In this document: in pieces, positions 52,337 to 64,000 of the stretch
How the letters are laid out: each line of letters starts with the position of its first letter
How positions within the stretch are numbered: position 1 is the first letter of the stretch
Origin: Symbiodinium sp. CCMP2592
Lineage: Eukaryota; Sar; Dinophyceae; Suessiales; Symbiodiniaceae
Direction: 5' to 3'
Assembly: GCA_905221615.1 (NCBI GenBank)
Contig: CAJNDT010005874.1
Coordinates: forward strand, 81,001 to 145,000
Length of the DNA: 64,000 nucleotides
The notes under the pieces: generated by a model
The model's input: the letters and a program-made list of their open reading frames with translations, nothing else
Databases searched by the model: none
What the model was told of the DNA's origin: nothing
Translations under genes and position numbers: made by a program

Positions 52337-54729
52337 TTAACTTTTTACTTGTGACTGCGAGCCTTGCAACTTGATTGCGATGCCTAAGTGCTCGCAGACA
52401 GCCCGGGTTTCAAAATGTTACATATACCTACATTGCCAGCTGTAATTTTTCTCGAGTTGCGGGCACAAGCAACGGCAAAGTCACCTTACTTGATTTGCAC
52501 TCATGGGCATGTGCCCTCACGCTGAGTTGAAAGTGGCAGCCACGTCTTCGCGTTGCGACATTCCCAAGGACATGGTAGGCCACGCGAGGGTCCCGCGAAA
52601 GTTTTGTTTCATCACCGCATATGTATAGATGTGAACAGGCTGTCCGGTGCTGCAAAGGCACCGAAGGCTTTTCCACTGCCGAGGAAGCTCTCGCAGCAAA
52701 CCATTGCGCCTGCCAGACAAAAAGCAAGTGGTCGGCTGCCACAAGGTTGGCTGGAGGACCACTCCTCCCTGACCTAATATACTGGGATGAGGGAGTTACA
52801 TCGATGTCTGGGGGTTTATATTTCCCCCCTGTTCCGGCGCACCCAGTAGGAATCCAATGGTACATGTGTTTTCTGTCAAAATTTTCAGCCTTCCAGCTGA
52901 GATAATGTACTCAGTTAGAGATCTTCGGTCATGGACCCTTGGAGAAACCAACAGCAACGAAATATGTAGCTACTGAAGCAGTTGGTGGGGGACCCCCCCA
53001 CGTAATTACATTAGTTGTTGGGGGCGGTGGCTAGAGGCAATTGATTCCATCGGGGGGTTCGAGACACAAGCATAGGTAGCAAGCATGCGAGAGAAGGCGG
53101 AGCGTACGTGCTAGTTTAGAAGTTCAAAGTGAAATTGAGATGCACTTCTGTAAGGATCCTCCAATTCAGCTATATGTAGCCATACATAGCCCAAACAACT
53201 CAGTAAGCTGTGCTAGGAAGTTTTCCGAGTGTGGAAACCATGCATGCGTGACGTACAGTAGGGCCCATACTGCCTCCAGCGTTCTGGCATTCGACACTGT
53301 TGCCCTGCTTCGGCCTGAACTCGAGGTTCCATCAACCACTCGGTCTTGAAGTTCCCGGGTAGTGCATGGCATGCTACCATGTGCGCTTGGCGGATCCTCA
53401 TTTGTCCGTGCATACAGATTTGAGTACTGCGTTCGAACACCGCTGCCATCCGTTTCCCAGCCAAAAACCTGACAGAAGCCTGCTGCCAGCATTTGCCGCT
53501 TAGGTCCAATCCACTTTCGTCAGGCGCCTCTTGGAGCACGAGAGATCTGCACGGAAGCTCCAGCGGCGTGCTTTTGACTGCACTGGCGGTTTTCCGTGCT
53601 ACATGTAAGCCGAACTCTGTGTTTCGCATGAAGCAGCTGCGGATCGCCCAATAACATAGCAGAGAATGGTGTCAGCGACTTCGCACAGGCCGGTAGCTGC
53701 TGTTTCTGTTTACTTCTGTGACGAAGGGTTTTGGCAAGCTGTACGGATCCAACGTCGACCTGCTTGCTCAGGCATCGGATCCAAGCAGAAGCGGATTCCA
53801 ACTTCAGGCCATCTTGCTGTCACCCTTTGATTGTTTTTGCAGTTTGGGAGTTGTCGTGGTGCTTCTGTTAGACAGCTTCTGGCTTGGACCTCTCCAGCTG
53901 TCGCCGTGTTTAACCCACTGGAGAAACCTGCACGACGTGCCTCCACACAACATTGACTCGTGTTGTAGAAGATTAGTTAATGGCAGCACCGGTTATCGTC
54001 CCCCTTCGTCATCATCAGCTCGGCAGGAATTTTTGCCACAGGCTCCACCACATCACCCCTCGTGTTACAGACAAAAACCTTCCACTCCTCTGGGCGGGTG
54101 GCAACAACCAACAGCACCAACCTAAGAATCAAAGCAATCAGAAGCACCACACGAGGCACCAGCAACGACCACCCCGACACCAACACCAACAGCGAGGAGG
54201 ACAACCAAAGACTTAAGGTCTTCGACAACGACCAATCGCTAGTACCAAACAGGCCAGCAACAGCAACTGCACGAGCCAACAGTGAATGATAGCAACGGCA
54301 GCAACACAAGCAGCAAAACAGTATTTATGCAGTGGGTAGCAGCGACCAGAATTTCAGCTGCCAATCTCCGGACCAGTCGCCGAGAATAGCAACGATGGAC
54401 AAGTCAATAAGCAGTGTTAGTCCGACGAGATAACTGTTCATGATTCCGTTCTGATGGGTTGTTGCGGAAATGATTTCAGGAAGGGCAACCGCAAAAATCA
54501 GGAGCAGAAGCAGCGGCCGCAGCTGAAGCGGCAATATTAGTATATAGCAACCAAAACAGCAGCAACAGCAACAGCAAGTCAGTAACAATCACCAGAACGA
54601 CAATAACATCATCCTCATCATCAACAACCTGTACAACAATAACAATAAGCATCCACGACAAGAGTCATACAAGCAGGCAGTGTCAAAACAACTAGCCAAT
54701 CCACGAAACCAAAAACAACGACGGTGACG
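52337..54729. other. no gene recognised
   Basis: Short open frames only. A hydrophobic frame at 53,718-54,125 (LGVVVVLLLDSFWLGPLQL) has no other support. From about 54,100 the sequence drifts into CAA/AAC/AGC-rich low-complexity DNA. Confidence 0.35.
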
Positions 54730-54794
54730 AAACCACCACCGCCGTCGCCGCCGCCGCCAGCACCACCACCAGCAGCACCAACACCACCACCACC

Positions 54795-54826
<32 letters not shown>

Positions 54827-55014
54827 CAACAGCACCACCGGCAACAGCAGCAGCAACAGCAGCAAGCAGCAGCAACAGCAACCAAACAGCAGCAACAGCA
54901 GCAGCAGCAGCAGCAGCGGCAACAACAACCACAACCACCAGCACCCCGACACCAGCCCCAGCACCACCTTCGCCACCACCACCACCGCCACCACCACTGC
55001 CACCGCCACCGCCA

Positions 55015-55046
<32 letters not shown>

Positions 55047-55325
55047 GCCACCGCCATCGCCACGACCACAACAACAACACCAGCAGCCACGATGGCAGCA
55101 GCAACAACAACAACAGCGACAGAGCAGCATCAGCAGCGGCAGCGGCAGCAGCGCCAACAAGAACAACAACGGCATCATCATCAACAACGTCAACATCAAC
55201 AACAGCAACAGCAACAGCGCCAAGAACATCAACAATACCATCACCCCCAAGAAAAACGGCAACAACTGCAGCAGCAGCCGCAGCGCTAGCGGCAGCGGCA
55301 GCGGCGCAGGCAGCAAGGCAAACAA
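54730..55325. repeat. long CCA/CCG/CAA/CAG low-complexity tract
   Basis: About 600 bp of CCN and CAN triplets with long open frames on both strands (poly-Pro/Thr/Ser or Gln/His on +; poly-Gly/Val/Cys on -). The frames are explained by the triplet repeat and the absence of T in the + strand. No domain flanks it. Confidence 0.85.
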
Positions 55326-58300
55326 CAGGATTTTCCGATCACCAACCTTGGCGCTCTCAGCAGTTGTGAAAGCAGCAGAGACTTACTACATTTAGCAACA
55401 ACTAAACTACGATCACGGCAGCAAACCCCCAATGCCCAATGTAGCAGCAAAAGACATTCGTGCAGCAACGTAATGGTACTCGTAGTGATGCTGCTGACCA
55501 TGGCCTTCAGAACGTCGACGACAGATTCGGCGAATGAGGACATCCAACCTTCGCTTGCCCAAGGCTCTTCCACGGACGTGCGTGTGGACACCCTTCAACA
55601 GGCAGCTTCCTCAAACAAGTCCGGGACTCGGCGGACTCGGCTTGTGGGCCAGCATTGCCTCCTTAATTGCAGGGACAGAAGAATATTGCCTCAGATTCTC
55701 ATTGTTTGCGGTGAGATTTCGTCCGCGACAGCCTCAAGGCTCCGAACATTCCGGCGCAGGAAGGACTTGCTCAAAAACGCGTCAGTCCCACTCTTGAACT
55801 TGGAAGCTTCTGCCCTGGATCCTGAGCCTGACTGAACCATATCCATTTTCGTGTGCTCCTTTCTGCGGAAGCACCTAGGTCGCAAGGGTCCGAGTCTTTG
55901 GAGATCCTCTGGTGCGAGGCCCCTGCTCGTCTGTCTTTTCGTATACTTTTGGAGGGCGTCTTGGGGGTGAGTATACTTCTGGGAGGGAAACGGAAGGGTC
56001 GGAAACAGGATGACGCTACGTCGCTATGTGTTCTCGCCATGCCCGGCAGTGCTACAATGTGCTGCATTCCCTTCGACTGTGCGGGACAACAGGTGAAGCA
56101 GCACGTTGCCCATAAGCCTGCCCCTACATTGCACGAAACGGGTTTACTACTGCAATCTTGTGCACCTCATCGCAGTGAGATGGGGCTTGAGAGCCAGCGG
56201 GACTACCTCACATGATTTCTCAACGCGATGTCCGAAAGAGATCGAGAGAGGAAACAGCACCGGACCTGCCTTGTCGAAATTCACTCCTCCGCCCCGGGCG
56301 GGATAGCCTTCACTCTGGCACACACGAGGATCATTGCAGTGACACCCACCTCCTTTTTCCTTTGTGGTTTGGGTGGTAGGTTCAGCTCGGGTGCGACCCA
56401 CGTCTGCAACCTGCGCCAACCATTATTCAAACAATCATGCAAAGCATGACGACATGCGCCTTGGTGCGCTTGTTTGTGGCATTTGAATTTCTTTGCGTGA
56501 CATGGCCAATTCGTGGGGGCCTGGACGACTCTAGTGACTGGTCTCACCGCCACTCGTACCCCTACTGTCGGAGCATCGCAACACTCGTGACAAATGGCTG
56601 CAAGCATACTTTTGTTTTTCTAGCTGCTAGCTGGGGATACTATGGGGTTGTGGGGGAAGGGGCTTCATCATTCATCCGAATCCAGAACCTCTACTGTGCT
56701 GGTACACGAGGCTTCTCCTCTCAAAGTGCGAGTCAATCGAACCACGACGGCAGATTCTGGAGAACCCAGAAGTCAACTGACGTTGCGGGCTATTGAGCTG
56801 TTCATATAATTACCTGGTGGTTGGTGTGAGGGGTACAGGTTTCAGGTTCACCTACGATATCTTGGTTTGGAGGCGAGCAAGGGCAGCTGGTATGATTGCG
56901 GATGGAATTCATGGTTGGCAGGGCACGTCAGACCAAGCAACAGAAGCCATGGTGGCTCACGCAGGCCTTCTTTCATGGCCAAATTTTGGGAGACTGGCGC
57001 GCGGGCTCCCGGACATCCGTGGGTCCATGTCAGCATTGCAGTGGGTAGATGGGTAGATCTTGGGGATTAGATCATCGCGTTTGTTCGAGATCAGTTCGAC
57101 CCGAATGAGAAAGCAGGAGGTTGTTTTGTGTTTTGGGCTTAGCTCGGATTTAGTTAGGTCATGTATCTTCATGGCTTTGTGTCAGTCTACGTACTTGGGC
57201 ATCAGTGTCAACAGACCCACATATCAATGATATCTTTTGCAATATGTCCAGCGAGCACCGCGAGAGCCCAGGTGCGAATGTGCGGTTATTCCATCGCATG
57301 CGCTCCCTGGTGCGCGCGGAGGGATGAGGCCAGTTGAGGGTTTGCTTGTTTGCAGTTTTTCTTCCGGCAGATTTCTATGTGCATAACCGACAAATAGAGA
57401 AAGACAGACAGAAACGAACAGATAGATATATGCAATATGTATCTATGTATATATACACAGTATACACACATAAATGTATATCTCTCTTTATTCAAACATT
57501 GAAGTACATGAGCAGGACCCGCTCACCGTTATAATTTCAAGCTCTTGGGATCTCGAGTTCTGAGCACAGAGTCCATCCTTTCACTCCCACCCCTTCCTCT
57601 CAGGTACCTTTCTCTCCTTTCTCCTTTCTCCATCCTCGTCTCCCTGGCTTTCCCTTCCCCCCTGCGCGGACTCCCATTCCTATAATGGAAAGCCGGCAAC
57701 TTGCAATAAGCTTCAACCCGAGAACGCAGCCCTTCCCCCACCATCCATCTTCCCGAAATTTTCTGCCTGCCCCTTTCCTCCTGCACCTTCGTGATCTTTC
57801 AGCTCCCCAAACTTGTCACACACCTCAACCAGCTCGAGGATCGAGGCATCGGAAGTCAGCTTTTTGAAAGTCTCACTGCAGGATGAGCTGTGCGTGCGGG
57901 AAGCAGCACTCTGGCAGGCTTGACACATGTCGTCCACATGTCGTGATAACCTGCACTGACGCTTACACGTATGAGATGTGGTAAGTCTCCGGGCTCGTGA
58001 TATTACTTCAGTCAGTTCTTCCTCACTGACTCTGCAACTTGTCGGTCATGTCGGCAGGCTGCATGTTAAAAGGCCAATGATGCCGGAATAGACATGTGCA
58101 GCAGAGTCAGTATAACGACATCTGTAATATCCTATGACGGTCCCATTGCCACTGCATAGTCACTGCAGGCGGGCATGTCCTATATTTCGACGTCGAAGTA
58201 CGGTGTTCACATCCGTCCAGTAGCATTGTGCTGCCAATGGTTGGGCCATGCTTGTTGGGTATTGCTTTCCTCTGGCTGATTCAGTTCCTTGGCCTTACAG

Positions 58301-61300
58301 CCTTTTTGTGTGTTTGAGTGCAATCTTGTTTTACGCTGCGCGGAGAGTTTCGTGCTGTGCTCCCTGAAACCCCCAGTGTTTATTCCTGCCGTTTCCACTC
58401 GTTTCAGGCCTGGCCAGCTCCCCCTGAATCACAATGCGCAGTTGCGGCTTTGTGTTTCAGTGCACGTTTGCACTTTGCGGGAAGAGTGTCGCGCCACGTG
58501 CAGATTTCACATGTCGGGCTGTGCTTTCAAAACGGGGTATGTCATCCAGCTGAACCTTCTCCCTATCCTCAGAAGCCGCGACATGCAAGACGCGGCATGC
58601 CTACAGCGCCAGGACTCGGCAATGCGATGCAGACCTGTCGTGAGGAGGCATAGACTCTATTGAATATGGTAGCGGGTCTAGAGTCCGCTTCGAAGTCACC
58701 AAGGTGTCCAATAGGTTCCATGTTTGGGTGTGTTTGTGTCCTCGAGATGAAGCCATCGTCACCTAGAGAGCCTTACCCGAAAAGCATGTCGGTTTCCAAT
58801 TTCTGCTGCTGGTGTTGTTGTCGTCGTTGCTGCTATTGCTGTTGGTGCTTTGCCTCTGACGTTGCAAGCGGCTAGCAGTCATGGGTCTCATTTTCAGCAG
58901 TCGTTCAGCATCCCCACGGCGTCTATAACCTCCCGCAAACACAGCATGGGCATGTCCTGAAATGTGCGGATGCCGAGGTGTTCTCCAGAGCGGTCTGTTT
59001 AGGTGGTGGTGTCGTCAACCGCCGAGAGTCGGCTCCCTTTGATTTTGAGCTGCTGGGATTTTAGGTGCCGTTTGAAACTGGCAGCACGGTCGTTTGAGTC
59101 GGGTGACGCTTGAGGCGTGAGTGCACGAGGTCTAGCGAGGTCGGATGGCAGACATAAGAAGCAATCGCAGCATTTGATTTGCTGGGGCAGATCGAAAAAC
59201 TAACCTCCCTTGAGGTGCTGCAGGCAAATATGTAGACTTGAGGCCGCAACAGCTGGCGTCACCCGGTCGCAATCGACTACGGTGCAGATCACCGCAGGGG
59301 CATTGTCCGGGCTGGACGTTGCTGCATTCTCCTGTTTCGCCTCTTGGGAATGTTTCTACTTCCTTGCCTTGCTGCAAGTTTCTTGCCACATCGTCCAGCA
59401 AGCACCGTCGTTTCATACGAGTAGGAACTGGCTTACAGGACGATTTCCACATTTTGCTAGGAGGGACAAGGACATATCAATGTGAGGTCAATGCGGGCAT
59501 GCCCGAAAGCAAAAATCGTTTCTCCGACTGTAGTCCTGTCACCCGTCATCACTCTCAGCTGCTTTCTGGACGTTGCTGGATTGCTCCTTGCATTTGGCGA
59601 GTTGCAATTCGAAGACGGGTCTACCAGATTCGGCGCCGAAGCAAAAGGTCGAGTGGGGCTGATGCCAAACTAATTACAGTATCTGCATCCTACTGAAATA
59701 ATTGTTTCTCGATCCATTGGCCCGCATCTCAGTGATAGGCATATCCAGATAGCCGGGCGTTATCCCAAAAAACCTTGGGCGGTTGCACGCTTCCAAGTAG
59801 GAGCAGGAGTAGAAGCAGCAGCTGCCATTAGTCGTCGACGTAGTGGCAGTAGGAATGATATTGAATAATAGTGGAGAAGCAGAAATAAGACAACGATGGT
59901 AGAAACGGTGGTGACAACAGACAGGCAGTCTGTGAACGAACTAAATTAAACAGTTGCATAATTATTGTAGAATCATCCATTGCTGGGTCCATGCTAAAAG
60001 TTTTGCGAAACGCATTGAAGCCGGCAAGATTTTTTTGGGTACCAAAATGTACCAAAAATGATATTGGTGAGTGGGCTCAACTTCGCAATTCGACTCCGCA
60101 TGGGCTGTACGCGCTCCGAATGGCGTGTCTCAGAAAAGTCCAACACCTCGCTCAGATTCCAGAACTCTTTAGCAGTCGTCTCGGGCCAAGGGTGCGGTGG
60201 GAGGGAGGTGGATAATTTCGGGAGGACTTCAGGAGCGGAGACACTGATTGCCTTGGATGCTGCGCCAATCCGGAAGCGCCCCAGGATCCATGGGTAGACA
60301 TTCGATCAGTCTAATCCAGCTCAATCTCCTGCTTCGACTGCCAGGTTCAATGAGGCAATAGCCCTACTAAGAAAGGAGGGCCTTGGGCTCGGACGGATTG
60401 AGCTTCGTGTCCAGATGTTCAGTCATGTTCTTTCCAATGATAAGACAAGCCATCGTTGGTTAAAGTCGGTGATCGTGTGCGGGTGGGCGGGGCCATGTTC
60501 TTCTTTTCTGTTAGGGCTGACTTTGCAAGCGAATCTCTGCATCACTGCCCAGAACGTCAGGGCTGCGTAACTACCCTGACTTACTCACGTGCTAAGAGCT
60601 GTGAATTAAGTGAGTCTGTGTGCATTGCATGTGCTGTTCAAATTAACACTTGGAATTTAATTACGGCATGTTCCGAAATCTTGTCATCGTGTGTGCTTCA
60701 GAGGTCCTGTGTTCAAGTGTTCGTTTCCTGGTGTGTGTGTGTGTTTTGTTTTTGTTTTTCTTGTTTGCCTGTTTCAGTGCTATAGCTATGTGCTTACATG
60801 AGCGTATTACTTGTGCAGAGTAGACTGCAGTGTTGATCCCTCCCAACTTATGCGGTTATGCCTAATGTTGGTCTACACGGAGAGGGAGTAGGCAGCCGGT
60901 GAGAATCTAAGGCCCTGCTATCCTGGAATCCCGCATCAAGGCGAGTTTCGTTTGTGGGCTGTTTGTGGGTGCTGTCATTTGTGGTAGGTGAGGCTACTCC
61001 GGAACTTTGCATGTTTGGTACTGCAAAAGCCAGGCCCGGCATGCCATGTTAGATGTTCGTAAGTACAGCTCAGAAATTTTTGCTGTAGAGATGCAACCAA
61101 CTGATTGTGCAATTAGTTAAATTCTGCCGACGCAAGACTGCTCCCAAACCAGTTAAGATTCAAAACACAAGACACGGGTTTCAGTGGGACTCTGCGCAGC
61201 TACGCTCTTGCTCTGCGTTTCGGCAGGCTGGTTGATGCTTGCATAGTTGATGGTGGCATTGGCCAGCCCATCAATCCGGCATTGACGCTCTGTCGTCTTG

Positions 61301-63690
61301 GCGTCCTTCATTTGGCTCGTTCGGATCTTGGTCTCTTTGTCTCTGTCTCACGTCGCTGTCGCCGGTTTGGTCCCTGTTTGTTGGTCGCTCGCTGTCTCTG
61401 TTTGTTGGCGTACTCTGTTTGTTGGCCACCCTGTCCATCACTTCATCACTCTTTGGAGTATCTGGTTATGGCTGAACATGTTCGGGTGCAGAAGAATCAG
61501 ATGTCTTTCCACTTTGTATTGGCGGTCATTGTCAAATCCGCCCTGTTGCAGCCATATACTATCAGATCCACTTGCTTTCCGTGCATTTCGAAGAACCGCG
61601 AAGTCTTCGCTGCTTGACTACGTGGAGGCTGTGTGTATCCAGCATGCCGTTGATACGTTGCAAAGTTCCCAACTCATGTTTCTACATACATAAATACTAC
61701 TGGGATATTCTAGTTCCGACGTGGCAGGGGCAGCCACCAGCCCGGAATGAAGAGTTTTGTCACAGATCCCGGCGCCGATCCTCTTGCGGTAGAAGCTTCG
61801 ACAAAGCTCAAAAGCCTGGCCTGCTGTGCGAGCGCCGGAAGATGTATTGGCACTTCCATCCCTTCCTCACGCAAAATTTCCCTGTAGAATATCCCCGTTC
61901 ACGGGAAACTCAATGCTCACGCAACCAAAACCCAAGCCCACAGCGTTTGCCCAAGCCCGAAGCTCCAAGCCGCAAGCACCACAGCCTTTGTCAGCTGGGC
62001 GGTTGGGGACAATGAACAGCAGGTTTTTGTAGCTCGGTTGGGTGCTTGGGGTAATCATGTGTAATATGAGAAAGTTTATAGACATGGGATCGGACTCCCT
62101 AGCTGAGTGTCACTAATCCGCAGCTTAAGTCCTCAGGATCATGGCGTCCGGCAGTTTAAGCGCCACACCGCAGTGCGAAATCCCGGCGAACTATGTTAAT
62201 GTGGGAGGCAGGGCTTGCAGGCTCTTCACTGATGGCGAGAGTATAGTGTATAGTGGCTAGCATCAGCATTGGCTTAACGAGCTCGTAGCTGAGGCCCGAT
62301 TAGTTTCGGATGCTTGCTCACAGCTGGCACCCTGAATTTCGAGATGTTGGAAGACCGCCCTGGCCCATCCATCGGCCCGTTCATCGTTACAGTCTTGGTG
62401 CTCGTAATGTCGACCTGCCCGAACTGGCCAATATGTGAACTTCTTCAAATCGGTTAGCAACCACGGCAGCTGATTGCACCAACCTTAGTGTCATGCGCCG
62501 GACACCGGGGTTGACCTACGTCTGCAGTTTTCGATCTTGTGGTCTTTAACAGTTTTGACATACACCGCAAATGCTGCAAAGCAATTTTTTTGTCTGGTTC
62601 CTGCTGCTTCATGTCTAGCGTAGCATGCCTCTGCCTTGACGATGCCCAAATCCGAGTAAACTTGAATAGTGTCTTCGAAGTCCATTCAAGCATCTCGTGA
62701 CCATTGCCATAATTAGCCCGAACAAGCCTGTGAGCTTGCATTTCCTGCAATCCCTGCCAGCAGGCTTGCATGTTCACCCCACGTTGTACAAGACCGTTGA
62801 GGACTTAGTTGCTTGGGGGTTTTGGCTGCTTAGGGGGCGGTCTCCGAGAGCATCCCAAAACACATCCCGTACTTAGTGACCGCTTGTCATGTAACAGTCG
62901 TTTTCTGCAGCGATGTCATGTCCTGTCCTTGTGTTTTCTCGCAGAACTTCCCGGGGAAAAGATCCGATAGCCCGATCCAGGTTGTAGCGTTTCAATATGT
63001 GCTCTTCGCCGGAAACTACGGCATGGCCTGCAAGATTTCGTCCGTCCAGTCGAGTATGACACGGGGGCGATCCAAAGCCGGTTCTAAGTTGCACAGAGGG
63101 ATTCTTAGAGGATGTCCTCGGCACTGTGCCGGCGACATTGGGGCAACCTCCTCGCGTGCTCCCACCCATAGCGCTTACATTGACGAATCCGCAGCAGACA
63201 CCATACCAAGAGCCAAAAGCGGGTGCTCAATTTCCTCAGTTGCACATTGGCCTTACGAGGCTCAGGCCTGCGCCTGACAGCCTGGTTTCCGGAGCTGTTT
63301 GGCAGGATGTTGGATATTTGCCGTGAACTCTTACTTTTGCTATATTAGCAGTACATACCACCTATTGCTGACTTATTAACTACCACTACAATGCAACTGC
63401 TGCTAGCTGCCACGGCGGCTCCTGCTACTAACTGCTGCTCCTACTGCTGCTAGCTGCTACCACTACGCTACAAATACTACCAACTACCACTGCGATCACG
63501 ATTACTACTCTTACTCCTCCTGCTGCTGCTACTACAACTACTACGAATGATAGTACACATAAAGACTAACAATTGACAGTAGTAACAATCCGCCCCCCCA
63601 CCCCATGTATTGAACACCCCACCAAAAACACTTCGGGGTCAATCCTCACGAAGTCATCCCTGCCCTTTTGCAACCTAGTTTGCATTAGGG
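55326..63690. other. no gene recognised
   Basis: Unassigned sequence with many short frames. The frame at 55,473-55,835 (+) and those at 58,289-58,663 (+) and 59,238-59,696 (+) are the longest but have no motif. Short TGCTG and CTACTA triplet patches lie at 58,806-58,850 and 63,400-63,545. CATA/TATA-rich sequence lies at 57,424-57,480. No RNA gene or mobile element seen. Confidence 0.35.
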
Positions 63691-63696
63691 GGTTGT

Positions 63697-63975
63697 CGCA
63701 GGAACAAAAGCAGGAGCAGGAGCAAGAGTAGGAGCAACAGCAAGAGCAGGTTCAAAACCAAAAGCAATAACAGGAGAGGACTAAGAGCAAGTGCAAGAGG
63801 TCAAGCCAGAGCAAGACTTGGAGTAAGAGCAACAGCAACAGAGAAAAAGAGTAGGAGGAAGGGCAAGAGCAGGAGCGAGAGCCGGAGCAAGAGCCAGAGC
63901 AGGGGCAAGAGCAAAAGCAAGAGCAGCAGCAGGAGCAGGAGCGAGAGCAAGAGACGCAGCAGAAGCAGGAGCAAG
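63697..63975. repeat. (GAGCAA/GAGCAG)n hexanucleotide-like repeat
   Basis: AGCAAGAGCAGGAGC-type repeat with period near 6 and many single-base variants, running almost to the window end. The antisense frame (LALAPAPAAALA) is a repeat product. Confidence 0.85.
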
Positions 63976-64000
63976 ATCAAAACCCCTCAAAAAGTTACAG

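Noticed and set aside
54589-55325. Long poly-Gly/Val and poly-Cys/Trp open frames on the - strand.
   Set aside because: Explained by the CCN/CAN triplet tract; no folded domain or start context.
63781-63990. Ala/Leu/Pro-repeat - strand frame.
   Set aside because: Product of the GAGCAA/GAGCAG repeat at the window end.

Overview
The window looks like nuclear DNA of a dinoflagellate, most likely a Symbiodiniaceae-type genome. Four things point there. Inferred introns end in AG followed by an exon G, and several begin with GC or GA instead of GT. Telomere-like CCCTAAA tracts lie inside the sequence. Microsatellites are very abundant. Several coding modules are ones I know, from memory only, as highly multicopy in Symbiodiniaceae proteomes. 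I see no rRNA, tRNA, spliced-leader RNA, CRISPR or bacterial feature, and no database search was possible.

Layout. 0-9.7 kb: tandem hairpins, an A-rich/T-rich foldback, diverged tandem repeats and scattered exon-like fragments (a cupin/JmjC-like piece at 2.6-2.9 kb; short exon-like pieces at 6.5-7.8 kb). 9.76-14.35 kb: a broken Ty1/copia-type retrotransposon. Gag, zinc knuckle and protease run on the + strand and stop at a 112-bp (AG)n tract; the next part of the polyprotein lies inverted on the - strand. 15.3-37.1 kb: a very large multi-exon + strand gene (possibly two), with an N-terminal helical exon, Pro/Ala- and Lys-rich exons, a module carrying FFAG / KCSSW / LEQP motifs suggestive of a degenerate DCM-type methyltransferase fold, acidic exons, a KDQGWY/EYWV module and a helical tail. 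Many exon joins are phase-consistent.

The 7.9-kb intron at 28,188-36,048 of that gene holds the most interesting object: a nearly intact 6.7-kb LINE with a gag-like ORF1 and a 1532-codon ORF2 in the order endonuclease, RNase H, reverse transcriptase. Beside it is a 0.5-kb copy that keeps only the LINE ends. The whole block lies between 21-bp terminal inverted repeats. An 11-base sense-strand motif, GAYCACAMCGC, occurs exactly 19 times along the LINE, in all three codon frames and in the leader, which protein coding alone does not explain.

38.9-41.8 kb: a GIY-YIG-like two-exon gene followed by a long exon of an unnamed, probably transposase-derived family. 42-64 kb: mostly microsatellites and unrecognised sequence, with one clear compact gene, a two-transmembrane RING-H2 protein at 51.7-52.3 kb.
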